DNA from: an uncultured Sphingomonas sp.
GTDB taxonomy: Bacteria > Pseudomonadota > Alphaproteobacteria > Sphingomonadales > Sphingomonadaceae
Length of the DNA stretch: 64,000 nucleotides
NCBI RefSeq assembly: GCF_937871615.1
Contig: NZ_CALMPA010000046.1
Span: 186,001 to 250,000, forward strand
Direction of reading: 5' to 3'
Notes under the pieces: generated by a model
The model's input: only the letters and a program-made list of their open reading frames with translations
Databases searched by the model: none
What the model was told of the DNA's origin: nothing
Translations under genes and position numbers: made by a program
Part shown: positions 52,827 through 62,274 of the stretch, piece by piece
Layout: each line of letters begins with the position of its first letter
Position numbering within the stretch: position 1 is the first letter of the stretch

Positions 52827-53044
52827 CCAAGTTGAAGCTGGGGCCGCTGGCCGACGACAGGCCGATCAAGCTCACGATAGAGTTGCCGGCTGCCGTGCAT
52901 CGTGACTTGCAAGCCTATGCCGCGGCGCTGGCGGCCGAGACAGGCGGCTCGCCTGCCGCACCCGAAAAGCTGATCGGGCCGATGGTCACGCGGTTCATGG
53001 ACACAGATCGCGGTTTTCGGCGGCGGCGCGCAAAAAGCGATTGA
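52823..53044 (+). CDS. DUF2274 protein, last gene of the trb operon
   Basis: 73 residues: 'LKLGPLADDRPIKLTIELPAAVHRDLQAYAAAL' is the DUF2274 pattern, a ribbon-helix-helix-like small protein found at the end of trb clusters. It overlaps trbI by 4 bp. Function is unknown; it may regulate the operon. It converges with the next, minus-strand gene 12 bp away. Confidence 0.85.
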   Translation: MTKLKLGPLADDRPIKLTIELPAAVHRDLQAYAAALAAETGGSPAAPEKLIGPMVTRFMDTDRGFRRRRAKSD

Positions 53045-53056
53045 AGCTTGCGGGCC

Positions 53057-53365
53057 TCAGTGGCCCATGAATTTCTTGAAGCGATCCCGACCCTCGGCTT
53101 CCGTCACCGCCTGCTGGGCGTTGGCGCATTCGTCGCCGCGCACCGAGCCGTCTCGGCATCCGGCGACCACGCGCCGCGCTTCATCGAGGTTGGCGGTGAA
53201 ATACTGCATCCCACGCGCCGCCCCTGGTTCGGCGATCACGGGGGCAGGACTGACGGCCATCGCCGACGTGGCAGGCGGCATGATGATCGGACGCAGCACG
53301 AATCCCGCGCCAAATCCGATGGCGAGCATGGCGAGAGCGACGATGAATATCTTTCCTTGCATCAT
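53057..53365 (-). CDS. Entry-exclusion-like (EexN/TrbK-type) small protein
   Basis: 102 residues: N-terminal membrane segment 'IFIVALAMLAIGFGAGFVL', then 'ANLDEARRVVAGCRDGSVRGDECANAQQAV', with two cysteines spaced as in small EexN/TrbK exclusion proteins, and the end 'EGRDRFKKFMGH', nearly identical to the TrbJ C terminus. It is transcribed toward the trb operon. Role in exclusion is inferred from the cysteine pattern and location. Confidence 0.6.
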   Translation of the reverse strand: MMQGKIFIVALAMLAIGFGAGFVLRPIIMPPATSAMAVSPAPVIAEPGAARGMQYFTANLDEARRVVAGCRDGSVRGDECANAQQAVTEAEGRDRFKKFMGH

Positions 53366-53388
53366 GATGTTTAGCTCCCAAGCGAATA

Positions 53389-54315
53389 TTATTCCGCCGG
53401 ATTCTCCGAGATGTTGAAGGATAGCGCGTAGCGGGTCTTTATGAAATGGAGGAAGCGCCGAAGTGCGGGATTACTATTGTCGTCGTGCCAGTATCCCGAA
53501 TATCCGATCAGCATCGGCCCTTGCTCGGCATGAACGGGCCGATAAACCACGTCGGGATAGCGCGCCCCGGTGCTACCTTCGCAGACAATGGTGAGGCCAA
53601 GTCCATCGCCTAGCAGGTTCAAGATTGTCTCGCGGCTGCATTGGTGCATTCTGACGTTTGCTTGCATTCCTAAGACGGACAAGCGGCCGAGTAGCATGTG
53701 GCGGATTTCCGGGCCGGGGTCCGTTGCGGGGAGAAGAAAACGCTCACCGCGCAGATCGGTCCAATGCACTGTCTCGCGTTCGGCCAAGGGATGGCTGGCA
53801 GGTAATGCGACCAGTACGCGCTCGCTCCAGAACGGCTCACGTCGATAGCCGTCGTGGTCCGCTTCCCCCGCCAGAATGGCGATATCTATCTCCCCAATAT
53901 CAAGGCCAGCAAGCAGGACGGCTCGTTCTGCTTCTACTCCATCCAAGTCGACGTCTGGATGAGCACCGCGCCAGCCAATCACAGTGGCCCGCAGATTACC
54001 GGCCGACAATGAACAATAATGTCCGATCATCAACCCGCCAGCGCGACCCTGACCAGCGGCGCGCGTCACGGCGATCAGTTTATCTGCACCAGCGACCATC
54101 GGCCTGGCGCCCCGAATAAAGTCTTTTCCTGCGATGGTTGCGCTAACTCCCGAGCGAGACCGCTCAAAAATCTGGACTCCGATTACTCGCTCTAACCTGG
54201 CGACGTTTCGACTCAGCGTGGATTGTTCCACGCCCAATGCCCGCGCTGCTTTGTAGAAGCTACCATGATCGGCGGCGGCGATGGCATGGCGGAGCAGGCG
54301 GATATCGAAGGGCAT
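53389..54315 (-). CDS. LysR family transcriptional regulator
   Basis: 308 residues: N-terminal HTH 'LLRHAIAAADHGSFYKAARALGVEQSTLSRNVARLE' and a LysR substrate-binding domain ('IGEIDIAILAGE', 'LVALPASHPLAE', 'LNLLGDGLGLTIVCEG'). A LysR gene next to the trb cluster is common in these ICEs, but the effector is unknown. It sits between the exclusion-like gene and the metal-resistance operon, oriented like both. Confidence 0.9.
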   Translation of the reverse strand: MPFDIRLLRHAIAAADHGSFYKAARALGVEQSTLSRNVARLERVIGVQIFERSRSGVSATIAGKDFIRGARPMVAGADKLIAVTRAAGQGRAGGLMIGHYCSLSAGNLRATVIGWRGAHPDVDLDGVEAERAVLLAGLDIGEIDIAILAGEADHDGYRREPFWSERVLVALPASHPLAERETVHWTDLRGERFLLPATDPGPEIRHMLLGRLSVLGMQANVRMHQCSRETILNLLGDGLGLTIVCEGSTGARYPDVVYRPVHAEQGPMLIGYSGYWHDDNSNPALRRFLHFIKTRYALSFNISENPAE

Positions 54316-54502
54316 TCATTTGCTGCCAGATTCGATAATATTGGGGCGAGGACATATCTCCAGATATCTCCCCGCCCCGCTCGCCAGCGGTTTGTTCTTA
54401 TTGCTAGCGAGCCCTGACCGTCCAGCTTTCCTCTGGGGGCGAGGAGATGGCAATAGGCGGTCGGTCAATGTTTCGATGTGGTTTAGACGATCAGCGCGCA
54501 TT

Positions 54503-55471
54503 TCAGTGCTTTCGTAGCTCATCAATGCTTTTATGAGTGTCCGGCGTGGGGGCAGCCATTTTGCGTTTCCCGCGCAGCACATCGATTTCATCCTGCCGGC
54601 GTCGCAGATAATATTCGCGCGCTGTGACATAGGGTTGTGCCTGTGCTCGTTGCTCGCGAAGATCTGCGTCAAACCGGATGCGCCGGTCGAGCGCCCGCGG
54701 CACACCGGTCCCTGCGCTGTAGGCCAATCGGTTAAACGGAACGCCGATGGCGGTGGGCAGCACCATGCGATCCATCAGGCCGCCAATCAGGTCCCGGACT
54801 GTCGTCGGCCCAACCACTGGCAAAAACAGAAATGCTCCGGGCTTCACGCCATAGAATCCGAAGCTATCGGCGAACCCATTGGGACGATGCGGGAGGCGGA
54901 ACGGTTTTCGCTTGGCAATATCGAATAGGCCCGCCGCGCCAAGCGTCGTGTTGACCGCGAAGCGGCCGACGGTCTCGGCGGCCTTGCCGACCTTGTGCTG
55001 GATCAGGAAATTCAAAAAAACGACAGGTTCGTCGAGATTGGCGAACGCGTTGTGCAGGCCATCACGTATTGGTCCAGGGACGATATGCCGATAGCCCATG
55101 GCCACTGGCGCCACCACGGCATGATCGACAGACTGCGTGATTTCAAACGACTTGAGGTTGGCTGGTTCCAGCGGGTCGACGTGGGCTGAGCGCGACGAGG
55201 CTGTGACGACAATTGTGTCTTTTGCGTCCGCTGTACCATTCTGGCTTGATGCGTCCTGGCTTGCTGGGCCTTCTTGCTCAACGGGAGACTGTGGGGCCGA
55301 TGGCGCCAGTTCGAACGCCGGTGGCGTGATGGCGGGCCGTGTCGCGTCTGATGCGGGGCGCGCTACGGCCGAATTTGGCTGCGCCGGCACCGACGCGACT
55401 TGATCTGGTCCGAGAAATGGCGGCGGTGAAGAAACTTCGCTCGCGACCGAGGCAAGGAGCAAGCACAGCAT
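54503..55471 (-). CDS. MlaA/VacJ family protein with a long N-terminal extension, end of the metal-efflux operon
   Basis: 322 residues. The MlaA domain covers about residues 100-300: 'DPLEPANLKSFEITQSVDHAVVAPVAMGYRHIVPGPIRDGL', 'NTTLGAAGLFDIA', 'GVKPGAFLFLPVVGPTTVRDL'. MlaA removes phospholipids from the outer leaflet of the outer membrane. Before it lies an unusual Pro/Ala/Ser-rich stretch of about 80 residues and a TonB-box-like 'DTIVVTAS'. No lipobox is visible in 'MLCLLLASVASEVSS'. The ATG lies one base after the stop of the upstream outer-membrane factor gene, so it is cotranscribed with the efflux genes. Confidence 0.8.
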   Translation of the reverse strand: MLCLLLASVASEVSSPPPFLGPDQVASVPAQPNSAVARPASDATRPAITPPAFELAPSAPQSPVEQEGPASQDASSQNGTADAKDTIVVTASSRSAHVDPLEPANLKSFEITQSVDHAVVAPVAMGYRHIVPGPIRDGLHNAFANLDEPVVFLNFLIQHKVGKAAETVGRFAVNTTLGAAGLFDIAKRKPFRLPHRPNGFADSFGFYGVKPGAFLFLPVVGPTTVRDLIGGLMDRMVLPTAIGVPFNRLAYSAGTGVPRALDRRIRFDADLREQRAQAQPYVTAREYYLRRRQDEIDVLRGKRKMAAPTPDTHKSIDELRKH

Positions 55472-55472
55472 C

Positions 55473-56711
55473 TTATCTTTTCTCCTCGTCCGGCGCCCAG
55501 ATGCTGTGTGAATCGATCTGAAGCTTCAGGAGCGCCCGGTCGGCTTCCGACCGGGCATCAATTTCCAGGCGGTGCGCCTCCTGCGCCTGCCGCCGGACAT
55601 AAAGAAGATCGGTCAGATCGATCTGGCCGAGTTGATATCCTCGCGCCATCTTGGCGGCCGCGTCGGCGGCGCTGTGCATCGATAGATCGGCGTTGCGCCA
55701 GGCATCGTAGCGGGTGCGGGCGTTGGAAAGGTCCGCATTGGCGATGGCCTGGATATTGCGTTGTATCGCCGCCAATTCCATGCGCGCGGCGTTGGCCTCG
55801 GCTGAGGCTTGATCGGCCGCCGCCCGGCGATAGCCACCGCCGAGGGGGATCGAGGCGACGATACCCGCGCCCTTTTCCATTCCGCCGCGCTCGCTGAACA
55901 AACGGACTCCGAACGATGGATCAGCGATACGATCCGCCCGAACCCGCTGAGCCGTGACGCCGAGGCGCTGCGCTTCCTTGTCCGCTGCACGAATCTCGTG
56001 GCTGCGCTCGATCACGAGATCGCGCATCGTCTCCAGCCCCACATCGGGAAGCGTCGGGGACGCAAGTTCCGGGGGCTCGGATGGCAAGGGAATGTCGGGG
56101 AAGGCCGCGGCGAGGGTGACACGCGCCTGCTCGCGGATAGAGAGGGACGATGCCGCCTGTGCGCGGGCCTGAGCGAGCGCTGCTTGCGCCTGGTCAAGAT
56201 CGAGCTGGGCGGCGTCACGCAGCGCGACTCGCCGTTTCACCGCCGCGATCGATTCTTCCAGCCCCCTGACCGTGTCCATATCGTTTCGATAATGAGTCCC
56301 GGCAGTCAGCCAGTCGTGCCAGAGGCTCGACAGGATCAGCGCCGTCTGGTGACGGACATCCTCCATCTGGTTCTCGGCCACCTCGATCCCCAGGGCGCCA
56401 GCCTTGCGGTCCAGCGCGGCCTTGCCCGGCAGGCGGAAAGGGCGGCTGATCGTCGTGTCGAACTCGTCGAAACCGCCCTCGCGATCCACCGTGCGGCGGA
56501 TGTAGCTACCGCTCACCGTCACTTCATGCGGGCCTTTGCGAAGCATGTCGCCGCGCGCTCGCGCAGCCTCGATACGGGCAAGCGCGGCGGCAACGCTGGG
56601 ATGACTGTCCAGCGCCTCGTTGACCTTCTCTGCCGGCGGCAGGTCGGCGCGCTGGGCGAGCGCAGGCGTTGCGCCAAATGCAAGGCAACAGGCAAAGGCG
56701 ACGACCCGCAT
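55473..56711 (-). CDS. Outer-membrane factor of a heavy-metal RND efflux system (CzcC-like)
   Basis: 412 residues: signal peptide 'VVAFACCLAFGATPALA', then TolC-family repeats ('VNEALDSHPSVAAALARIEAARARG', 'LDLDQAQAALAQARAQA', 'IGRRPA'-free second half). It forms the outer-membrane exit for the RND pump encoded upstream. ATG 56711 is used, where the TGATG junction couples it to the DUF3240 gene; an open frame 14 codons upstream gives no signal peptide. Confidence 0.88.
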   Translation of the reverse strand: MRVVAFACCLAFGATPALAQRADLPPAEKVNEALDSHPSVAAALARIEAARARGDMLRKGPHEVTVSGSYIRRTVDREGGFDEFDTTISRPFRLPGKAALDRKAGALGIEVAENQMEDVRHQTALILSSLWHDWLTAGTHYRNDMDTVRGLEESIAAVKRRVALRDAAQLDLDQAQAALAQARAQAASSLSIREQARVTLAAAFPDIPLPSEPPELASPTLPDVGLETMRDLVIERSHEIRAADKEAQRLGVTAQRVRADRIADPSFGVRLFSERGGMEKGAGIVASIPLGGGYRRAAADQASAEANAARMELAAIQRNIQAIANADLSNARTRYDAWRNADLSMHSAADAAAKMARGYQLGQIDLTDLLYVRRQAQEAHRLEIDARSEADRALLKLQIDSHSIWAPDEEKR

Positions 56712-57010
56712 CAGGCGATCCTTCCCTGATCGACGAGCGGAACGGTTCGCCAACGCACTGGCAGATCGTGCCGTGCTTCTTTCACTGCGCGAAGCAAATC
56801 CGGCACCATGTCCTCACCGACGATCAGTTCGATAGTCGTGCGCTTGAGTTCGCCGGAGACCCGCTCTGCTGTCCCGGCATCGTCGAAGTCACGACCACGC
56901 ACATTCTCCGCCCGGATATGAATCGGCGCCCGGGAGATCGCGCGGATGGAGTCGATTAGCCCTTCGGCGTCCGGGACAGCGCAATGCAGGGTGAACAGGA
57001 GATCAGGCAT
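56711..57010 (-). CDS. DUF3240 family protein (PII-like) of the metal-efflux operon
   Basis: 99 residues: 'MPDLLFTLHCAVPDAEGLIDSIRA', 'VSGELKRTTIELIVGEDMVPDLLRAVKEAR' are typical of DUF3240, a small ferredoxin-like/PII-like protein found specifically between RND pump and outer-membrane factor genes in metal-resistance operons. It may sense metal or regulate the pump. Its start overlaps the end of the RND gene by 8 bp. Confidence 0.85.
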   Translation of the reverse strand: MPDLLFTLHCAVPDAEGLIDSIRAISRAPIHIRAENVRGRDFDDAGTAERVSGELKRTTIELIVGEDMVPDLLRAVKEARHDLPVRWRTVPLVDQGRIA

Positions 57011-60000
57011 TTTCGGGTTCTCCCGCGCTTTCGCCGAAGCGCTCGAACAGGATCGGCAGCAGGATCAGCGTCAGCAGGGTGGAAGTGATGAGGCCGCCGA
57101 TGACGACGATGGCGAGCGGACGCTGGATCTCCGATCCAGGCCCGCTGGCGAACAAGAGCGGCACCAGGCCGAAGGCGGTGATGCTGGCGGTCATCAGCAC
57201 GGGCCGCAGTCGCCGCTGCGCGCCGAGCCGTACCGCCTCGGCCATGCCTAGCCCTTCCGTGCGGAGCTGCCGGAAATAGGCGACGAGCACCAGCCCGTTG
57301 AGCACCGCGATGCCGAGTAGGGCGATGAATCCGACCGAAGCAGGCACGGAGAGATATTCGCCCGACACCCAGAGCGAGACCAGACCACCGACCATGGCGA
57401 AGGGGATATTGGCGAGGATCAGCAGCGACGCGCGGAGCGAGCGCAGTGTCGCCAACAGCACGAGGAAGATCAGTCCCAGCGCGATCGGGATCACCGTCAT
57501 CAGCCGTGCCGAGGCGCGCTGCTGATTTTCGAACTGGCCGCCCCAGACGATGCTGTACCCTGCCGGAAGCCGTACCTTCGTCGCCACCGCAGCCTTCGCC
57601 TCATCGACATAGCCGACCAGATCGCGCCCGGAGACGAATGCCTGCACCAAGGCGAAGCGTGAACCATTCTCATGGTCGAGCTTGACCGGCCCCTGCGTGC
57701 GCGCGACCCGCGCCATGTCGCTGACGCGCGCGAGCGTGCCATCAGGCGTGCGCAATTGCAGATCGGCGAAGCGCGCGGCGTCTTTCCGAAGGCTCTCATC
57801 GCCTCGGATGACGATCGGCGTCCGCTTCTGCCCTTCCGCCACGACACCCGCGCGCATCCCCTCGACCTGAGCGCGCAAGGCATCCTGCATTTGGTCGACC
57901 GGCATTCCGAACCGCCCGGCCGCTGCGCGGTCGATGTCGAGTTGAAGATAGTCCACGCTGTCGTCGGCGACCGTCAGCACTTCCGAGGCACCGCGAACGC
58001 CCGACAGCGTGTGCTGGATCTGGCCGGCGAGATCGGCAAGCGTATTGAGGTCGGGGCCGAAGATCTTGACCGCGAGATCGCCGCGCGCACCGGTCAGCAT
58101 CTCTGAGACGCGCATCTCGATCGGCTGGGTGTAGCTGGGAGTGATGCCGGGAAGCCCCTCCAGCGCCTTGCGGATTTCCTCGATCACAAAATCCTTGTTG
58201 CCGCGCCATTCGGAGCGTGGCTTCAATCGGACGAAGCTGTCGGTCTCGTTGAGGCCCATCGGATCGAGGCCGATTTCGTCCGAACCGACGCGGGCGATCA
58301 CGTCCTCGACCTCGGGCACGGCCCGGAGCGCGCGTTGCACGGCCAGATCACCGGCAACCGACTGGTCGAGGTTGATCGAAGGCAGCTTGGTGAGTTGGAC
58401 GATGACCGAGCCCTCGTCCATCGTCGGCATGAAGGTCTTGCCAACCGCGCCATAGGCTATGCCAGCCAGCACCAGTCCCAGAGCAGAGAGGCCATAGACC
58501 AGCCTTTTGCGCGCGAACGCGCCGTCCAGCAGCACGCGGTAGCGCGGGCCAAGCTGGCGCATGATCCACGGCTCGCCATGGTGGCCGCTTTTGAGGCCGA
58601 AGGAGGACAGTACCGGCACCAGCGTCAGCGCCAGCAGGAGAGAGCCTGCGAGCGCGAAGACGATGGTGAGCGCGACAGGGGCGAACAATTTGCCCTCCAA
58701 CCCTTGCAATGAGAGCAACGGCAGGAACACCAGCGCGATGATGAGGATGCCGGCCGAGACCGGGACGATCACTTCGCTGGTCGCACGAAACACATGGTTG
58801 AGCCGGGGCGTATCTCCATCGTGATCGCGGCCGAGCCGTTCGACCACATTCTCGACCACCACCACCGCGCCATCGACCAGCATCCCGATCGCGATCGCAA
58901 GCCCGCCAAGGCTCATCAGATTGGCGGAGAGGCCCATGCCGCGCATGAAGAGGAAGGTGATGAGCGCCGCCATCGGCAAGGTCGCGGCGACGATCGCAGC
59001 AGCGCGCCAGTCGCCCAGGAACAGGATCAGCAGCACGACGACGAGGACGGTCGCCTCGATCAGCGCTTCTTCGACCGTGCCCACCGCCCGTTCGATCAGG
59101 TCGGAGCGATCGTAGAACACATTGATACGCGTGCCAGCGGGCAAGCCGCGCTCGACCTCGGCGAGGCGCGTGCGAACGCCGTCCACCACCTGCCGGGCGT
59201 CCGCCCCGCGCAGCGCGATCACCAGCCCTTCGACCGCTTCGGCGTTGCCGTTCTTCGTCACCGCGCCATAGCGAGTGAGGCTGCCGCTGCCGACCGAGGC
59301 GACATCGCCCAGCCGTACGATGCGCCCATCACGGCTGGCGATGACGAGCGATTGCAGGTCTTCGGCATTGCGGATCGCGCCAACCGCGCGGACGATCAGC
59401 GCTTCCTCGCCATTGGCGAGGCGTCCCGCGCCATCGTTGCGATTGCCGCTTTCGATTGCCGCACGCAGATCGGCAATCGAAAGCTTCGCGGAGGCCAACG
59501 CCACCGGATCGGGCCTCACTTCGAAGGTGCGGACATAGCCGCCGAGCGCGTTGACGTCCGCGACGCCGGGCACGGTGCGCAGCGCCGGGCGGATCGTCCA
59601 GTCGAGTAGCTCACGCTTCTGCTGGAGCGATAGCGGCCCTTCGATCGTAAACATGTAAACGTCGGAAAGCGGCGTGGAGATCGGCGCCAGACCGCCCGTC
59701 ACCGATGCGGGTAGATCGCCCATTACGCCCGACAACCGCTCGGCGACCTGTTGGCGCGCCCAATAGATGTCGGTGCCATCGGTGAAATCGATGGTGATGT
59801 CGGCGATGGCGTATTTGGCCGCTGAGCGCAGGATCGCCTGATTGGGGATGCCCAGCATCTCCTGTTCGATCGGCGTGATAACGCGGCTTTCTACCTCCTC
59901 CGGCGTCATGCCGGGGGCTTTCAGGATTAGCTTCACCTGTGTCTGGGCGATGTTTGGATAGGCGTCGACCGGCAAGTTGACGAAGGCCCATATCCCTAGC

Positions 60001-60074
60001 CCTGCCGTCACAGCGGCGAGCAGCAGGACGAGCAGGCGATAGGAGAGCGCTGTGGCGACGAGCGAACGCAGCAT
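57003..60074 (-). CDS. Heavy-metal efflux RND pump (CzcA/CusA family)
   Basis: 1023 residues with twelve membrane helices and two large periplasmic loops. 'LPVDAYPNIAQTQVKLILKAPGMTPEEVESRV' is the HME-RND start; 'AIGMLVDGAVVVVENVVERL' in helix 4 holds the proton-relay acids and 'MPTMDEGSVIVQLTKL' is the second-half landmark. It expels divalent (Co/Zn/Cd) or monovalent (Cu/Ag) cations across the envelope with proton entry; I cannot assign the metal reliably. The genes before and behind provide adaptor and outer channel. Confidence 0.94.
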   Translation of the reverse strand: MLRSLVATALSYRLLVLLLAAVTAGLGIWAFVNLPVDAYPNIAQTQVKLILKAPGMTPEEVESRVITPIEQEMLGIPNQAILRSAAKYAIADITIDFTDGTDIYWARQQVAERLSGVMGDLPASVTGGLAPISTPLSDVYMFTIEGPLSLQQKRELLDWTIRPALRTVPGVADVNALGGYVRTFEVRPDPVALASAKLSIADLRAAIESGNRNDGAGRLANGEEALIVRAVGAIRNAEDLQSLVIASRDGRIVRLGDVASVGSGSLTRYGAVTKNGNAEAVEGLVIALRGADARQVVDGVRTRLAEVERGLPAGTRINVFYDRSDLIERAVGTVEEALIEATVLVVVLLILFLGDWRAAAIVAATLPMAALITFLFMRGMGLSANLMSLGGLAIAIGMLVDGAVVVVENVVERLGRDHDGDTPRLNHVFRATSEVIVPVSAGILIIALVFLPLLSLQGLEGKLFAPVALTIVFALAGSLLLALTLVPVLSSFGLKSGHHGEPWIMRQLGPRYRVLLDGAFARKRLVYGLSALGLVLAGIAYGAVGKTFMPTMDEGSVIVQLTKLPSINLDQSVAGDLAVQRALRAVPEVEDVIARVGSDEIGLDPMGLNETDSFVRLKPRSEWRGNKDFVIEEIRKALEGLPGITPSYTQPIEMRVSEMLTGARGDLAVKIFGPDLNTLADLAGQIQHTLSGVRGASEVLTVADDSVDYLQLDIDRAAAGRFGMPVDQMQDALRAQVEGMRAGVVAEGQKRTPIVIRGDESLRKDAARFADLQLRTPDGTLARVSDMARVARTQGPVKLDHENGSRFALVQAFVSGRDLVGYVDEAKAAVATKVRLPAGYSIVWGGQFENQQRASARLMTVIPIALGLIFLVLLATLRSLRASLLILANIPFAMVGGLVSLWVSGEYLSVPASVGFIALLGIAVLNGLVLVAYFRQLRTEGLGMAEAVRLGAQRRLRPVLMTASITAFGLVPLLFASGPGSEIQRPLAIVVIGGLITSTLLTLILLPILFERFGESAGEPENA

Positions 60075-60083
60075 CGGCCGGGC

Positions 60084-61193
60084 CTAGCGCGCCGCGGCGA
60101 GCGCCTTGAGCGCGCTCGTGCCGGAGGTCACCACCTGTTCACCGGGCTTTACGCCTGAGAGCAGAACGATCCGGCCGTTGCTGGCCGTTCCGCTCGTCAC
60201 GGGGCGAACCGCGTAACCGCCCTGCGCTGCCACGAACACGGCCGACCTGCCGTCGATCATTGTGACGGCGGTCTCCGGCACGCTGACCGCGCCCGCCGGT
60301 GCGGGACCGGAAATCACGATGCTGGTCGCCCGGCCCGCGACGACGCCTGGCCCTGCCGGGATTTCCGCCTTGAGGCTGGCCGAGCGCGTTGCGGGATCGA
60401 TCGTCGAACCGACGGCGATAATCCGGCCGGAAATGTCAGGTGGCAGATGCACGGTCATACCAAGCCGCACCTGACCGACCAGCCGTTCGGGCAGTTGCCC
60501 GATGACTTCATAGCGGTTTGCGGCATCGATCACATAAGGCGCGGTGGTGCCGTCGACCGGATTGCCTGTCTGGATGGCCGCGCTGGTCACGCGGCCCGCG
60601 ATCGGCGCGGTCAGCGTATAGGAGCCGCTGCCGCCATGGCCGCCCACCATGCGCAGGATACGCGCCTTTTCCGATACGTCCGCATTGCTCTCGGCGGCGA
60701 TGGCGCGCGCCTCGTCCGCGCGGGCTGGAGCGATGATGCCCTCCCGGCTGAGCTGCGACAGGCGCGCCGCATTGGACTGCGCAACGCCCGCACGCGCATG
60801 GGCGCGGGTGAGGTCCGAGCCGAGCGTCAGCACTTCGCGACTGGCGACGGTTGCAAGCGCCTGTCCCTGCCGCACGCTGTCGCCTTCCACCACATACGTC
60901 CGGGTGACGACACCGGGGAAGGTCGCGGCCACCGCCACGCGGGCGTTGGCTGGAGGCTGGATCACCGCTGGAATAGTGACGAGCGGGGCTTCCTCGGCAA
61001 CGGTCGCGGCGGTTAGACGAATGCCCATTTGCGCCGCGCGCTTTGCATCAACGACCAACACCCCCGCGGCAGTCTGCGCTTTATCGGCAGGCGCTTTCGC
61101 GGCGGTGGGTTCGGAATGCGGCGCAAGCCACCAAAAGGCCGCCAAAGCGAGCGGAACGGCCACGCCTGCAATCGGATAATATCGTCTGGACAT
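60084..61193 (-). CDS. RND periplasmic adaptor (CzcB-like membrane fusion protein)
   Basis: 369 residues: one membrane segment ('YYPIAGVAVPLALAAFWWL'), then a lipoyl/hairpin core ('NARVAVAATFPGVVTRTYVVEGDSVRQGQALATV'), a beta-barrel domain ('APIAGRVTSAAIQTGNPVDG') and the membrane-proximal domain. No histidine-rich N-terminal metal domain. It links the RND pump to the outer-membrane factor. It lies 9 bp upstream of the pump gene in the same operon. Confidence 0.92.
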   Translation of the reverse strand: MSRRYYPIAGVAVPLALAAFWWLAPHSEPTAAKAPADKAQTAAGVLVVDAKRAAQMGIRLTAATVAEEAPLVTIPAVIQPPANARVAVAATFPGVVTRTYVVEGDSVRQGQALATVASREVLTLGSDLTRAHARAGVAQSNAARLSQLSREGIIAPARADEARAIAAESNADVSEKARILRMVGGHGGSGSYTLTAPIAGRVTSAAIQTGNPVDGTTAPYVIDAANRYEVIGQLPERLVGQVRLGMTVHLPPDISGRIIAVGSTIDPATRSASLKAEIPAGPGVVAGRATSIVISGPAPAGAVSVPETAVTMIDGRSAVFVAAQGGYAVRPVTSGTASNGRIVLLSGVKPGEQVVTSGTSALKALAAAR

Positions 61194-61257
61194 GCCATCC
61201 GGCTAGGCGGCGAGTCTGACGGAACCCTGACGAGACAGGCGACAGGTCAATCGGCAG

Positions 61258-62274
61258 TCAGGGTTCGGGGAAGCGCAGTATCAAATCATGGCGATCGGGA
61301 TCGGTCTCGAGCGTGCCTTCGTGCGCGGCCATGATCCGCTCGACGATGGCGAGGCCAAGCCCAGCGCCGTCCTTGCTGGCATGATCGGCGCGGCGATGGC
61401 GTTGCACGAGATTGCGTAGCCGGTCTGGCGGCAGGCCAGGCCCTTCGTCACGCACGCTGATGCTTGCACCCGGACCAACAAGCACCTGGATGGCGCCGCC
61501 GGCCGGAGTCACCCGCACGGCGTTCTCGATGAGGTTGCGCAGCGCCGCCGAAATCGCCTCGCGCCGACCCCGCGTGACGGGCGCGTGAATGCCAGTCACG
61601 AGTTCAATGGTCTTGCCTCCGGCAATGATGGCCGGCGCGGCCGCCCCGACGACATCGCTTGCCACATCGCTCAGCGATATCTGCGCCAGCGGGATCTGGG
61701 CGACTGCATCGGCATCGATCTGCGCCAGCAGCATGAGCTGATCGATCAGCCGACGCATTGCCGCGACATCCTTTTTGAGCCGCTCCGCATCGTCATGCTC
61801 CAACCGATCGAGTTCGAGGGACAGCAAGGCGAGCGGTGTGCGCAGTTCGTGCGCGACATCGGCGGCGAAGGCTTCCTGGCGCTTCGCCGCTTCGTCGAGG
61901 CGCGCGAGCAGGTCGTTGACGGCGCTAGTGAAAGGCAGCGCTTCGGTAGGCATCTGCGAATTGTCGATACGGAAGCCGCGCTCATGGCCTTGCACCGCCT
62001 CGATCTCCGCCGCTACCTCTTCGAGCGGTCGGAATGCCTGGCGGATCACGCGAAGCACAAGCACGGTAACGGGGATCATCAGAATCGCCACCGGCAGCGC
62101 AACATGCTCAAGCATTTCGCGGCTGGCGCGCGCCATCGCCGCTTGCGCATCGAGATGGGCGAAGGTGAAACTGTAGAAGAAGACGACAGCAGCCAGCAGC
62201 AGGAAGGTGCCGACCAGACCGATCAGGCCCAGGCCGCGTTTGAGGCGTCGCGATACGGATCGGCGATCGGTCAC
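61258..62274 (-). CDS. Sensor histidine kinase of a metal-type two-component system
   Basis: 338 residues: two membrane helices ('GLIGLVGTFLLLAAVVFFYSF' and 'HVALPVAILMIPVTVLVLRV') with only a short periplasmic loop (about 30 residues), HAMP, the phospho-His in 'DVAHELRTPLALLSLEL', and the ATP-binding N, G1 and G2 boxes ('RNLIENAVRV', 'VRDEGPGLP', 'GAGLGLAIVERI'). Start overlaps the response-regulator stop by 4 bp. The short sensor loop is unusual for CzcS-type kinases. Confidence 0.9.
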   Translation of the reverse strand: MTDRRSVSRRLKRGLGLIGLVGTFLLLAAVVFFYSFTFAHLDAQAAMARASREMLEHVALPVAILMIPVTVLVLRVIRQAFRPLEEVAAEIEAVQGHERGFRIDNSQMPTEALPFTSAVNDLLARLDEAAKRQEAFAADVAHELRTPLALLSLELDRLEHDDAERLKKDVAAMRRLIDQLMLLAQIDADAVAQIPLAQISLSDVASDVVGAAAPAIIAGGKTIELVTGIHAPVTRGRREAISAALRNLIENAVRVTPAGGAIQVLVGPGASISVRDEGPGLPPDRLRNLVQRHRRADHASKDGAGLGLAIVERIMAAHEGTLETDPDRHDLILRFPEP

